From Opitutales bacterium (GTDB lineage Bacteria > Verrucomicrobiota > Verrucomicrobiia > Opitutales > Oceanipulchritudinaceae): DNA of 64,000 bases. Within the stretch, counting starts at the first letter, position 1, and each line of letters opens with the position of its first letter. The notes under the pieces were generated by a model, which did no database searches, was not told where the DNA came from, and worked only from the letters and a program-made list of their open reading frames with translations. Location: contig JAFGLA010000054.1 of NCBI GenBank assembly GCA_016928295.1, forward strand, positions 1 to 64,000, given 5' to 3'. The position numbers and the translations under genes were made by a program. Shown one piece after another: positions 9,797 through 19,679 of the stretch.

Positions 9797-10663
9797 ATGA
9801 ACAACGCTTCCAGCCCTTTGATTCTTTCCTCGTCCTGGTCGGACTACGAACTGCTCGACTCCGGCGACCGGCGCAAGCTGGAACGTTTCGGCGAGGTCAC
9901 GATAATCCGTGGCGAAACCAAGGCTTGGTGGAAGCCGGACGATGCCACCCGCTGGCGCAATGCGGACGCCGTTTTGCACGACGACGGGCGCTGGGAATTG
10001 CGCAAGGGGACGCCGCGCACATGGATGATGAATCTCGCAGGAGTCAAACTTCAGGCGCGCCTTACGGACGGGTCCAAGCATCTTGGCGTGTTCCCCGAGC
10101 AGGAGCCGCACTGGACATGGATGATGGAGCGGCTGAAAACGCGCAAGAGTCCCAAGCTGCTGAACCTTTTCGGTTATACGGGCGTGGCCAGCCTTGCCGC
10201 GGCAAAGGCGGGGGCGCAGGTGACGCATGTCGATGCGTCCAAGCCGTCCATAGCGTGGGGGCGGGACAATCAGTCCGCCTCCGGCATGGGCGAGGCCCCC
10301 ATCCGCTGGGTGCTGGAAGATACTATGAAGTACGTAGGGCGGGAGATTAAGCGCGGCTCCCGCTACGACGCCATACTGCTCGACCCGCCTTCTTTCGGGC
10401 GCGGCCCCAAGGGCGAGGTGTGGAAAGTGGAGGAAAAGGCGGTGGAGCTTCTGAGCGAATGCCGCAAGCTCTTGAGCGACAATCCGCTCCTTGTCATCAT
10501 GACGATGTACAATCTGGAGGCCTCGGCGCTGATGATCGGGAACCTCATGGGCGAGGTTTTCGGCGCAATGGGCGGGGAATTGCGCGTGGGAGAGCTGGCG
10601 CTCAAGCATTCGCGCTCGGACAAGCTCCTGCCCCTGTCCCTTTTCGGCAGAATCGGCTGGTAG
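9797..10663 (+). CDS. Class I SAM-dependent methyltransferase, RlmI/RlmK-like
   Basis: A protein of about 288 aa. It carries the SAM-binding motif NLFGYTGVASLAAAKAGAQVTHVDASK (about 125-150) and the catalytic-type LLDPPSFGRGPKGEVW (about 195-210), as in the rRNA cytosine-5 methyltransferase RlmI family (PF10672). It lacks the N-terminal PUA domain of RlmI. The longer frame from 9764 adds eleven unlike residues, so the ATG at 9797 (MNNASSP) is preferred. It diverges from the RlmD-like gene. The substrate is probably rRNA, not proven. Confidence 0.85.
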   Translation: MNNASSPLILSSSWSDYELLDSGDRRKLERFGEVTIIRGETKAWWKPDDATRWRNADAVLHDDGRWELRKGTPRTWMMNLAGVKLQARLTDGSKHLGVFPEQEPHWTWMMERLKTRKSPKLLNLFGYTGVASLAAAKAGAQVTHVDASKPSIAWGRDNQSASGMGEAPIRWVLEDTMKYVGREIKRGSRYDAILLDPPSFGRGPKGEVWKVEEKAVELLSECRKLLSDNPLLVIMTMYNLEASALMIGNLMGEVFGAMGGELRVGELALKHSRSDKLLPLSLFGRIGW

Positions 10664-10743
10664 AGAACGCCCGGCAGTTCATTCCGCGCCATGCTTTTGA
10701 ACGAGCAACCTTTAAGGCGTATTGTCATTCATCGACGCAAAAC

Positions 10744-11061
10744 ATGTCCTACCATACGACAGACTCCAACGGTATTAGCGAGCTGAACCCTACGCCCATG
10801 CGCATGAGGGAGATTCTCGGCTCAGTGCTGGAAGATTCCGACAGCGCCGACTACCCCGACGCGTGGCTCACGCACGGCCCAAGCGGCTGGACCCTGACCT
10901 ACGCAAGCAACAAAGTCCTTACGCTGGAAAACGCCGACCGCGACGACATGCCGAGCCGCTGCATGAGGAATGTTCCGCTAAACCGCGCGCTGGAGCTTTG
11001 GATGCTTCTGGCCAAGGGGGACACGCGGGCCGTCCTCGGGCAGGACTGGAGCAAGATTTGA
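10744..11061 (+). CDS. Hypothetical protein, 105 aa
   Basis: Not a family I recognise. The product is a soluble, moderately acidic protein without signal peptide or membrane helix. Its middle (DAWLTHGPSGWTLTYASNKVLTLEN) looks like a short beta-rich module, and the C-terminal half (NRALELWMLLAKGDTRAVLGQDW) is helical. The start is the ATG at 10744, 81 nt after the methyltransferase stop, so the two may be cotranscribed. The frame is open upstream through the methyltransferase gene, but that overlap is a shadow. Confidence 0.6.
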   Translation: MSYHTTDSNGISELNPTPMRMREILGSVLEDSDSADYPDAWLTHGPSGWTLTYASNKVLTLENADRDDMPSRCMRNVPLNRALELWMLLAKGDTRAVLGQDWSKI

Positions 11062-11100
11062 AACGCCCAACACAAGACGAGTTTCACTAGCCGTTTCTGA

Positions 11101-11268
11101 TAGGGCCAGCACTAACAACTGGTTTCGTAGCGAGAACGAGGATTTGCGGATGGATGACAAGACTTCGGAAGTGAGTAGTATTGGAGAATCCGGCGAACTT
11201 CCGAAACGAAGTCAGCCGCCGAAAAGAGCGTTCGCAGCAAAAATCAAAGTTGTTAGTGCTGGCCATAG
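11101..11268. repeat. Family C inverted-repeat element, copy 1
   Basis: About 165 bp bounded by GGCCAGCACTAACAACT on the left and its exact reverse complement on the right. The outermost bases read TA on both sides. The interior (GGTTTCGTAGCGAGAACGA, GGAAGTGAGTAGTATTG, CGTTCGCAGC) is shared with the longer copy at 17120-17424. There is no open frame. It fills most of the gap before nadD. Confidence 0.75.
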
Positions 11269-11335
11269 GATTGTATCACTAAAACGGCTCCGGCTATTGA
11301 CCCCCGTCCGCTTCTTTGCATAATGAAGAACTTAG

Positions 11336-11935
11336 ATGAGCGGCAGCGATTTACCCATGCTGGGCTTTCTTGGTGGGAGTTTTGATCCTCCGCACCTAGG
11401 ACATCTTATTATTGCGAGGGATGCTCTGGAACAGATCGGTTTGGAAAAGGTGTTCCTAATCCCCGCAAAGCAAAGCCCGATGCGCAACAACGCGCACAAT
11501 GCCAGCTTTGAAGATCGCGTGCAGATGTGCCGCGAAATGAGTAAGGGGCGCGACTGGCTGGACGTACTGGACATAGAGGGAGAGCTGCCCTCCCCCAGCT
11601 TCACGGTGAACACAGCGCGGCTTTTGGTGGAGAAGTTCCCCGGGGCTGCTCTTTTCTGGCTGCTGGGTGCTGACCAGTGGGAAAGGCTGCCGGAGTGGAA
11701 AGATTACGACCTTTTGGCCCGAATGTTGCGCTTTGGCGTGGCCACCCGCCCGGGGCATAAAATATGCGCCCATCCGCCTCCATATCCCGAAGCAACGCTA
11801 ATACATGCCAGAAATATCGAAATTTCCTCGACTGAATTGCGGGAAAGGCTCTACTGCAATCTGCCGATAGATCACCTGACACCTGCACGGGTGCATGATT
11901 TTATTGTCGGAAAAGGCCTGTACAAGCATCATTAA
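11336..11935 (+). CDS. nadD: Nicotinate-nucleotide adenylyltransferase
   Basis: Transfers AMP from ATP to nicotinate mononucleotide in NAD synthesis; cytoplasmic, 199 aa, normal length. It shows the nucleotidyltransferase signature GGSFDPPHLGHL (residues 13-24), the family motif FLIPAKQSP, and the C-terminal ISSTELRERL that replaces ISSTxIR. The start is the ATG at 11336; the ATG at 11357 (MLGFLGG) is an alternative. It lies eight bases upstream of rsfS, the usual nadD-rsfS pairing. Confidence 0.95.
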   Translation: MSGSDLPMLGFLGGSFDPPHLGHLIIARDALEQIGLEKVFLIPAKQSPMRNNAHNASFEDRVQMCREMSKGRDWLDVLDIEGELPSPSFTVNTARLLVEKFPGAALFWLLGADQWERLPEWKDYDLLARMLRFGVATRPGHKICAHPPPYPEATLIHARNIEISSTELRERLYCNLPIDHLTPARVHDFIVGKGLYKHH

Positions 11936-11943
11936 GTTTTAGC

Positions 11944-12327
11944 ATGATCGAAGTAAGTAGCGAAAAAGACTCCAAAGAGATTTCCATTCAGGAACTGCTC
12001 AAGGCCTGCTGTCAGGCTCTTGACGACAAGAAGGCGGAGGATCTGAAGATCCTGCATCTTGGCCAGCGTTCCTCCATAGCGGACTACTTCGTCATCGCAA
12101 CAGGCAACTCTTCCCCGCATTTGCGCGCCTTGCGCAACGTCGTGGAAAAGGCTCTGGACGAACTTGGCGCGGAAATCGTCGGCATGGACACCGATTGCAG
12201 CAGCGGCTGGGCAGTGTTGGACGCTGGAAACATCATTTTCCACATGTTCACGCCCCACATGCGCGAGCTTTACGCACTGGAGAGCCTCTGGAAGGACGCC
12301 GACATTGTCAAAGTCGAGCTGCAATAA
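11944..12327 (+). CDS. rsfS: Ribosomal silencing factor RsfS
   Basis: A 127-aa member of the Iojap/RsfS family, which binds protein L14 on the large subunit and blocks subunit joining when nutrients are scarce. Family sequences visible are DDKKAEDLKILHL, the central IADYFVIATGNSSPHLRAL, and the C-terminal GWAVLDAGNIIFHMFTPHMRELYALESLW. It is cotranscribed with nadD. Confidence 0.94.
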   Translation: MIEVSSEKDSKEISIQELLKACCQALDDKKAEDLKILHLGQRSSIADYFVIATGNSSPHLRALRNVVEKALDELGAEIVGMDTDCSSGWAVLDAGNIIFHMFTPHMRELYALESLWKDADIVKVELQ

Positions 12328-12397
12328 GACGCGGTGATTGACGCAAATGCGAGTGAGTGTCTCTGACACCTTCCGCAGCCCTCATAGCCTCATTTTA

Positions 12398-12438
12398 CAG
12401 AAAGCCCCTGACGTATCTTGCGTCAGGGGCTTTTCTGT
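12398..12438. terminator. Bidirectional terminator between rsfS and the chemoreceptor gene
   Basis: Stem AAGCCCCTGACG/CGTCAGGGGCTT with a short TATCTTG loop. T runs follow in both directions. It serves converging transcripts from rsfS (plus) and the MCP gene (minus). Confidence 0.85.
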
Positions 12439-12456
12439 TACTGCGTGCCGTGTCTG

Positions 12457-14049
12457 TCAGCGGCGCGGAAGCAATCTCTCCTTTTCGGGCTTTGCGGGGA
12501 AGTCCACCTCGCGCATTCGCTGTTCAAGCATCTCGCGCGGGCTGAGATGCATCTGCCTTGGCGATGGACCAATGCCTACGAGTCTGCTGCTTCCAGAGTC
12601 CAGCATTGCCACGCTGCGTTCACTGCTCTTTTGAACAAGTGAGAGCAACTCGCCGACTGTATCGCGCAAGGCGTCGGCATGGGAATTAAGCTCCTCGGAT
12701 GCGGAAGCGGTCTCTTCGGCGTTGCTGGCGTTACTTTGCGTAACTTTGTCCATTTCCGCCACCGCGAGCGATAGCTGGGAAATGCCGCGGTCCTGCTCGC
12801 TCGTCGCTGTGGCAATCTCGCTTACAAGATGATCCATATCCCGCGCCTTGCTCACAATGGAATCGAGAGAACCCGCAACACATGCGGACAACTGGACGCC
12901 TTGATCGCTATTGCGGACTGCCCCTTCGATTTTTTCCGAGGTTTCCTTGGCAGACTGTGCCGAACGCTGAGCCAAGTTGCGCACTTCGTCCGCCACTATG
13001 GCGAAGCCTGCACCAGCCTCTCCCGCACGGGCAGCTTCGACAGCGGCGTTCAAGGCAAGGATGTTCGTCTGGAATGCTATCTCGTCAATGGTTTTGATAA
13101 TCTGCGAAATGCCAGCGGAGGACGCCTTTATCGCATCCATTGCCTTCTGCATTTGCTGCATTTGCTCGGCACTCTCGTCCGCTGTTGCGCGCATCTGATT
13201 AGCCAAGGCCTTGGCTTTTGCCGCGCTCTGCGCGTTGCTGGCCGTCATAGAGGACATCTCTTCGAGCGAAGAGCTTGTTTCTTCAAGGCTTGCGGCCTGT
13301 TCGCTTGCCCCTTCGGCAAGCATGTTGCTCGCTGACGATACCTGCGTCGATGCGGCTGCCACCTGCTGCGAACCTTCGTTTATGGTCTGTATAGCGTGCC
13401 GGAGTATTTTAGTTATGCGTCGCCCTATCATGGTACAGCTAAGGATGGATACGCACATCGCGCCAAGCATACCAACAAGAACGAATGTCGAAGCCTCTGC
13501 CGTACGAACTCTGACAAGCTCGCCTCTATTGTCGCATCTATCTGTATTGAATTTCACATACTCATCCAAAAAGGATTTGTAATTACCGTACATCGGCAGG
13601 AAATTACTATCCATAAATGCAGATGCCGCTTTCTTGTCCCCACTTGAGGATAATTCAAACAACCTGGCCCTTGTCTTGCCGTAATCAACTGTTCTTTTAT
13701 TCAAGTCATCATACATGCGCCTATCTTCGGCGTCTGTAATCATGTTCTCGTATTCACCAAGATAGCCGACCACATTCTTATAGATTTCTAGGTAAAGTTT
13801 GTCTATTTCGGCCATTGCCTCTTTATCTTCCGTTCGAACATGCCGTTCGATATAGGCATAGCCTTGGGATATCTGGTCTTTCACTCGAAGAATAAGAACG
13901 GTGCCGGGCATGTCCTTGCCCAGCAGTGCTTCATTTTCCCTCTCGATCAGGTTTACAGCCACAATTCCGACTATGCCGATGATGGCAGTCAGCGATGTCA
14001 GGATAGCGAATCCCAACGAGATTCTTTTTTGTATTGTCCAAGTGCTCAT
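12457..14049 (-). CDS. Methyl-accepting chemotaxis protein
   Basis: A membrane chemoreceptor of 530 aa. TM1 is at about 12-33, followed by a periplasmic four-helix-bundle sensor (4HB_MCP-like, about 34-185) and TM2 at about 188-210. The cytoplasmic coiled coil has the highly conserved tip [23 protein letters not shown], which binds CheA and CheW. I see no clear HAMP domain after TM2. No other chemotaxis genes are nearby. Its leader (GCAAACCATACAC before the start) resembles those of the TonB receptor and GH74 genes, see findings. Confidence 0.95.
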   Translation of the reverse strand: MSTWTIQKRISLGFAILTSLTAIIGIVGIVAVNLIERENEALLGKDMPGTVLILRVKDQISQGYAYIERHVRTEDKEAMAEIDKLYLEIYKNVVGYLGEYENMITDAEDRRMYDDLNKRTVDYGKTRARLFELSSSGDKKAASAFMDSNFLPMYGNYKSFLDEYVKFNTDRCDNRGELVRVRTAEASTFVLVGMLGAMCVSILSCTMIGRRITKILRHAIQTINEGSQQVAAASTQVSSASNMLAEGASEQAASLEETSSSLEEMSSMTASNAQSAAKAKALANQMRATADESAEQMQQMQKAMDAIKASSAGISQIIKTIDEIAFQTNILALNAAVEAARAGEAGAGFAIVADEVRNLAQRSAQSAKETSEKIEGAVRNSDQGVQLSACVAGSLDSIVSKARDMDHLVSEIATATSEQDRGISQLSLAVAEMDKVTQSNASNAEETASASEELNSHADALRDTVGELLSLVQKSSERSVAMLDSGSSRLVGIGPSPRQMHLSPREMLEQRMREVDFPAKPEKERLLPRR

Positions 14050-14582
14050 GGCGCATGTGTATGGTTTGCGGATGGAGTGATGAGCGGTATATGGGCAGCA
14101 CGATTACAATCCCAGACTTGAATTAATAACAAAAGAAAATAGGGCAATTACTCTCTCATGCCGTTTGACGCTTTTCCTTTTTAAGGACAGCCAACAAACA
14201 TCAACCTCAAGTCTGAAAAGTTCAAATCACCAAGTTTGTTTTTCTTAATGAGTTGTTATACTTTAATATTGGTATCCTTGTAAATGCGTACAGCCCAAAA
14301 CTGTCATCCAGTGTGTTCGGCTCTCCGACACGTACAATTAACATACCGTTTCGAACGCCTCAGGCTTTTACAAAAAACGCACAGGAATATACCACATACA
14401 GGGTATCAATTCTGTAACAACGGCCTTACCCATTGGCCGTTTGCAATCCCACTGGCAATAAGCTGCTGATTTGCAGGCTGACCGCTCTGCAAAAGGCAGC
14501 AAATACGAACATGCAGCGCCCAAGACGAGCACGGTTTCCCACAAGTCACATGCGCGATGCGCGTTTTTTCAGCGACTTCGGA
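14050..14582. other. Gap without a supported gene
   Basis: About 530 bp between the chemoreceptor start and the thiS stop. It is more AT-rich than its surroundings near 14110-14300, probably the MCP promoter region. A hairpin AACGGCC/GGCCGTT at 14419-14441 could end the thiHS transcript. The short open frames here lack family resemblance and ribosome sites. Confidence 0.5.
14416..14443 (-). terminator. Possible thiHS terminator
   Basis: Inverted repeat AACGGCC/GGCCGTT with a 9-nt loop, followed on the minus strand by TTGTTA. It lies 140 bp beyond the thiS stop. The T run is weak. Confidence 0.4.
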
Positions 14583-14822
14583 CTACCCGCCGGCTACAAG
14601 GCGGACAATTTCCAACACGTCGTTTGATTCCAGGACGACGCCCCTCTGCTCCATGGGAGAGAGAGCCTCGCCGTTTCGCTCGACTACTACGCGCCCGATG
14701 GCCTGACCGCGCATTTTAAGGAACGCTTCGAGACTGGTCCCGACGGGAACGTCAAAGAAGTCCCCGTTGGCGCGCACCCGTATATGCCCGGGCGCTGCGG
14801 CTTGAGAATCGGGCATGTTCAC
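14583..14822 (-). CDS. thiS: Sulfur carrier protein ThiS
   Basis: Ubiquitin-fold protein of 77-79 aa that carries sulfur as a C-terminal thiocarboxylate for thiazole synthesis. It ends in the required Gly-Gly (RLVAGG) and has the ThiS-type stretch GRVVVERNGE. The start is probably GTG at 14822, which overlaps the thiH stop as GTGA; an ATG two codons later (14816) is possible. thiG, the usual partner, is not in this window. Confidence 0.88.
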   Translation of the reverse strand: MNMPDSQAAAPGHIRVRANGDFFDVPVGTSLEAFLKMRGQAIGRVVVERNGEALSPMEQRGVVLESNDVLEIVRLVAGG

Positions 14823-15991
14823 GAGGCGAGCGCCTCCGCACCGCTGCTGACAAATGAACGGTCAAAGTCCTTCCACACCGGCTCGTAACCCTTGGAACGA
14901 ATCATGGCGGCAATCTCCTTCGGTCCGCGCTCGTCGGCGACGTGGAACTGCTCGCCCGGCTGGGGCGTCTTGGGACGCCAAGTCTGCTCGTCAAAGTTGC
15001 TGTACCCGCCAGGCTCGGTACTTGCGCCCGCGCTCATGTGCGTGGCTCCCATCTGGATCATGCCGTCGCGAAGCTCGGGCCTCTCGCGCGTTGTAACGGA
15101 TATGTCAGCCCTCGGGAACATCATCCTGAAAGCGCACATTAGCTGCACAGTCTGGCGATCGTTCATCAAATAGTCCTCCCTCGGGGCAAAGCCGCCAATG
15201 GCGGGTCTCATGCGCGGAAGCCCGATTGCAAGCTCCGCCCGCCAGCAGGCCCGCTGAAGGTGCTGCGCGTGCGCAGCGGCTGCAACGGCCTCGTAGCGCC
15301 ACTGGTAAAGCCCGTAAAGGGGGCTTAGGCCAAGGCGGCGCATTCCGGCCTCGTAAGCCCGCTCGGGGGTGTCGAGGCGAAAGTCGAAGTTCTTCTTCGG
15401 CCCCGCGATGTGCATCTCGGCGTAGGTCGGCTTGTGGTAACTTTCCTGATAGACCACGATGCCCTCGCAGCCGGCCTCCACCATCGGGATGTAGTTCTCC
15501 GTCCGCGTGGGGCCAAGCTCCACGGCGATGCTCGGCATAATGGGCAGGCAGTTGCGAATGACCTCCAGCACAAAGCCGTTGTCCACGTAGCGCGGGTGCT
15601 CGCCAGCCACGATGAGCAGAGAGCGGAAGCCCTGCCGCGCAAGCATACCCACCTCGTTCATCACCTGCGTAATCGGAATCGTGACGCGGGGAATCTTGTT
15701 GTGCCGCGAAAAGCCGCAGTATTTGCAGACGTTCACGCACTCGTTTGAAAGATACAGCGGGGCAAACAAATGAATCGTGCGACCGAAGTTCTGCAAGGTC
15801 AGCTTCTGGGAAATATGCGCCATATTCTCCAGATAGGGCGTGGCTGCCGGAGAAATCAGAACGGCAAAATCTTCAAGGCTTTGCGCGGTTTCACGCGAAA
15901 GTACGCGCTCAACATCCCGTGGCGTGGCTGTTGCCGACAAAGCGGCAAGCTGCTCAATGGGGAGTTCTGGCAACACTTCCGAAAACTTCAT
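14819..15991 (-). CDS. thiH: 2-iminoacetate synthase (tyrosine lyase) ThiH
   Basis: Radical-SAM enzyme that cleaves tyrosine to dehydroglycine (2-iminoacetate) and p-cresol for the thiazole ring of thiamine; typical of anaerobes and facultative bacteria, whereas many aerobes use ThiO. About 390 aa. The cluster-binding motif is CVNVCKYC (Cys 85, 89, 92). The C-terminal half carries the ThiH-type LMCAFRMMFPRADISVTTRERPELRDG. The frame is open to 16144, but that stretch overlaps the neighbouring protease gene; the ATG at 15991 (MKFSEVL) fits ThiH. It overlaps thiS by 4 nt. Confidence 0.93.
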   Translation of the reverse strand: MKFSEVLPELPIEQLAALSATATPRDVERVLSRETAQSLEDFAVLISPAATPYLENMAHISQKLTLQNFGRTIHLFAPLYLSNECVNVCKYCGFSRHNKIPRVTIPITQVMNEVGMLARQGFRSLLIVAGEHPRYVDNGFVLEVIRNCLPIMPSIAVELGPTRTENYIPMVEAGCEGIVVYQESYHKPTYAEMHIAGPKKNFDFRLDTPERAYEAGMRRLGLSPLYGLYQWRYEAVAAAAHAQHLQRACWRAELAIGLPRMRPAIGGFAPREDYLMNDRQTVQLMCAFRMMFPRADISVTTRERPELRDGMIQMGATHMSAGASTEPGGYSNFDEQTWRPKTPQPGEQFHVADERGPKEIAAMIRSKGYEPVWKDFDRSFVSSGAEALAS

Positions 15992-16101
15992 GATAGGCCA
16001 GAGATTGAGCCCGTTCAAACAGCCTTGCAAGTCCGAACGGATGCACTGTTCAACCAGAAAGCGAAAGCCCCTGACAATGGCTGAACACGATAAAACTCCG
16101 T

Positions 16102-17037
16102 TCAACGCCTCTTGCGGCGCAGGCAGACCAGGATAATGCCGCAAAGCCCCAGCGCGAGAGCATAGCTTGCAGGCTCGGGCACCGTGGCCATCGTGTTATT
16201 AATCCAGTCTGACACGCTGCCGGTTGTAATCCCAAAGGCATACGTGCCGTATAGGGAGCTGGAAGAATCTTCGTAGGAAACGAGAGTGTTTACGCCTGCG
16301 ACCTTGTATTCCCCATCGACATAAATGAGGGCTGGCCCGCCGGAATCGCCCACAGCTAATGTGGTTTCCACATCGTTGCCAAGGCTTCCCCCCGCTTGGC
16401 CGAACGTGGCGTCGTCGTCGAAATCCATCTGATAAAACACGCACTCTGTGCCGTCCAAATCCCCGAGGGTATCGACTACGTTGGCACCCACTCGGCGCGT
16501 ATCCTGAGAAAGAGCCACGGACACGCCCACATCCCCATAGCCCGACTGCCCGTAGCCGACAAGAGTCAGAGTGGAGCCGTTGTTCGCTCCAGTAGTCGTA
16601 GAAAGACTACCGGCGTAAAGAGAATAGGTGTCGATATTCGATGCCAAGCCACCGCCAATATAAACGAGCGCCACGTCGTAGTCGTGAGTCGAGGCGTTGT
16701 AAGTATCGCCGTTGTAGTTGTAGGTGTAGTACTGGGTTGAAGTGTAGCTCGTGGTTACTCCGCCGACGGTAAAATACACCGTCACGCTGCCAACGCCGTT
16801 GACCACATGGGCAGCCGTCAGCACCCAGTTGGAACTCAAAGCCGTGCAAGAACCTTTGCCGCTGCCAGAGGTACTCACCGCGCCAACGCCAGTAAAAACA
16901 TCCGCCGTATCCACACGATTCGCGGGGCTGTCGGCAGGAGTGCCAGTCTCGTCCCCGGCCAATATGGCATGAAGACTTGCAGGAACGCAAAGAGACGCTA
17001 AGAGAATCGCAAAGACAGGGAAGGCGTGCGTTTTCAT
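16102..17037 (-). CDS. Secreted trypsin-like serine protease with PEP-CTERM sorting signal
   Basis: An S1-family peptidase of about 311 aa with a Sec signal peptide (cleavage near residue 24, SLHA). The triad is visible: His77 in LTAAHV, Asp121 in DYDVALV, Ser232 in GDSGGPA. The C-terminus is a PEP-CTERM signal: VPEPASYAL, a hydrophobic helix, then RRKRR. In this class the signal is recognised by an exosortase, and the protein is expected in the envelope or exopolysaccharide matrix. I start at the ATG at 17037, which begins the signal peptide. Exosortase genes are not in the window. Confidence 0.93.
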   Translation of the reverse strand: MKTHAFPVFAILLASLCVPASLHAILAGDETGTPADSPANRVDTADVFTGVGAVSTSGSGKGSCTALSSNWVLTAAHVVNGVGSVTVYFTVGGVTTSYTSTQYYTYNYNGDTYNASTHDYDVALVYIGGGLASNIDTYSLYAGSLSTTTGANNGSTLTLVGYGQSGYGDVGVSVALSQDTRRVGANVVDTLGDLDGTECVFYQMDFDDDATFGQAGGSLGNDVETTLAVGDSGGPALIYVDGEYKVAGVNTLVSYEDSSSSLYGTYAFGITTGSVSDWINNTMATVPEPASYALALGLCGIILVCLRRKRR

Positions 17038-17119
17038 ATTCGACCTAGGGGAATAATATGGATGAGAATGGGCAAACATTCAACTGTCTGTATGTAGGAC
17101 TTATTCACCAAAAAGTGCC

Positions 17120-17424
17120 ATAGGCCACCACTAACAACTGGTTTCGTAGCGAGAACGAAGATTTGCGGATGTATGACAAGGCCTCGGAAGTGAGTAGTAT
17201 TGAAAAAATCCAGAGAAAGTCATGCACCACCAATGCTCCCGCATCGTCATTAACAGTCTTGGGATAGGCGCACGCAGTCGCCGTAAGGGCAAAGCCCTTC
17301 AAGTAAGGAGGGTTTACACCCTCCCGCCGTAAGGGCAAAGCCCTTCAAATAAGGAGGGTTTACACCCTCCCGCCGCAAAGACCGTTCGCAGCAGAAATCA
17401 AAGTTGTTAGAGCTGGCCCATAGT
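17120..17424. repeat. Family C inverted-repeat element, copy 2 (with internal insertion)
   Basis: Bounded by GGCCACCACTAACAACT and the reverse complement of GGGCCAGCTCTAACAACT, flanked by TA. The left 100 bp and right 50 bp match copy 1 at 11101-11268. Between them lies extra sequence (about 17220-17370) that includes two 46-bp tandem repeats. It has no coding potential and explains most of the 450-bp gap before metY. Confidence 0.7.
17279..17370. repeat. Two tandem 46-bp repeats with hairpins
   Basis: Units at 17279-17324 and 17325-17370 differ by one base (AAGTAAGG versus AAATAAGG). Each holds two dyads, AAGGGCAAAGCCCTT and GGAGGGTTTACACCCTCC. A third unit begins at 17371 and breaks off. 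Confidence 0.85.
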
Positions 17425-17427
17425 ACA

Positions 17428-17463
17428 TAAAAAAAGACGCGTCCCGTATTGGAACGCGCCTTT
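17428..17463 (-). terminator. metY terminator
   Basis: Minus-strand stem GGCGCGTTCC/GGGACGCGTC (with wobble pairs) around AATAC, followed by seven T. It lies just past the metY stop. Confidence 0.75.
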
Positions 17464-17486
17464 GGAATTGTTTGCCGACCCGCTGC

Positions 17487-18803
<1,317 letters not shown>

Positions 18804-19053
18804 TTAGTTGGGAGGGGCCGTGTGGCCGCCCCCGTGTTTCAACGTCGGACTCGTATATGCAGTATGTTGGGCAATAAAGTCAAGATGTCTTTTTATTATC
18901 CCGAGAAATATTGATACACGGTCTCATCCGGCATTGATTGTGAAAAAGAGTAAAATACACTCGCATAGTTTCTCATGAGCGCAAGAATATAGAATCGAAA
19001 GCTCGTAACCACCGAGCCATAACACACAACCTGTGATTTCAGGAGACAAAGAA

Positions 19054-19353
19054 ATGATTGAAGATCCCAAAGGCTTTCTGACGGCCCTGTTCGACCTCTC
19101 CTTCAAGAACTTCATCACGACCAAGCTCGTGAAGTTCATCTACATACTCGAACTGGTATTCATCGCCATAGGCGCTCTGGGCAGCCTTATCGGCGGCTTT
19201 GCCCAAGGCATCACATCCGGCCTTCTTAGCTTGATTCTGGTGCCAATCTTCACGCTTCTCGCGGTGATGTTCGCCCGCGTATGGTGCGAAATGCTCATCG
19301 TCATCTTCCGCATCTGCGAAGACGTGAGCAAAATTGCCCGCAGCAAGGAATAG
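19054..19353 (+). CDS. DUF4282 domain-containing membrane protein
   Basis: A protein of about 99 aa. An amphipathic N-terminus (FLTALFDLSFKNFITTKLVKFIY) leads into two hydrophobic segments (about 28-50 and 55-80), matching DUF4282. The start is the ATG at 19054, preceded by AGGAG at good spacing, one of the clearer ribosome sites in the window; the open frame begins at 19033. The function is unknown. Confidence 0.8.
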   Translation: MIEDPKGFLTALFDLSFKNFITTKLVKFIYILELVFIAIGALGSLIGGFAQGITSGLLSLILVPIFTLLAVMFARVWCEMLIVIFRICEDVSKIARSKE

Positions 19354-19373
19354 CGCGTCAAGAAGTGCGGTTC

Positions 19374-19401
19374 CGCAAAGGACCACAGTCCTTTTGCAAG
19401 G
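19374..19401 (+). terminator. Possible terminator of the DUF4282 gene
   Basis: Inverted repeat GCAAAGGAC/GTCCTTTTGC about 20 nt after the stop. The short T stretch lies inside the stem, so efficiency is uncertain. Confidence 0.45.
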
Positions 19402-19439
19402 CATGAAAACGGACGACTGGAGACAGGCGCCCGTTTTTC

Positions 19440-19454
19440 TTTGCAAACGCTCCC
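19440..19454. repeat. Solo family B end
   Basis: TTTGCAAACGCTCCC is identical to the right terminal repeat of the family B element at 21973-22134, but no partner end is found nearby. Probably a relic. Confidence 0.5.
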
Positions 19455-19494
19455 AAAGCAGCGACTCGCAAAGGCGCTCGAAATCGCTAATACT

Positions 19495-19676
19495 TATAGC
19501 ATTTCTCAAAAGAAAACCAAGAAACCAGATTTGTTTATCCGCAGATGAAAAAGGATTAAAAGTGGATTTCGAGAGATACAAGCCCTTATCCTTCTGCAAT
19601 CTGTGTAAATCTGTGAAATCTGTGGTTAAGGAAATCTTTCTCTTTCTATTTCGGTAAACTTTTAAGAATCGCTATA
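19495..19676. repeat. Family A short inverted-repeat element, copy 2
   Basis: This 182-bp copy has ends TATAGCATTTCTCAAAAG and, in reverse complement, TATAGCGATTCTTAAAAG. Its length is identical to copy 1 (97-278). The right end stops 3 nt before the ATG of the Kef-type gene, so this element is that gene's immediate 5' region. Confidence 0.8.
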
Positions 19677-19679
19677 AAA

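Noticed and set aside
14552-14572. Plus-strand hairpin GCGCGATGCGC followed by TTTTTT
   Set aside because: Short stem and no plus-strand gene upstream that would need it.
15992-16144. Upstream extension of the thiH frame
   Set aside because: It overlaps the end of the protease gene and does not resemble ThiH.
17279-17370. Possible CRISPR array
   Set aside because: Only two directly abutting units with no unique spacers between them; they are tandem repeats with hairpins.
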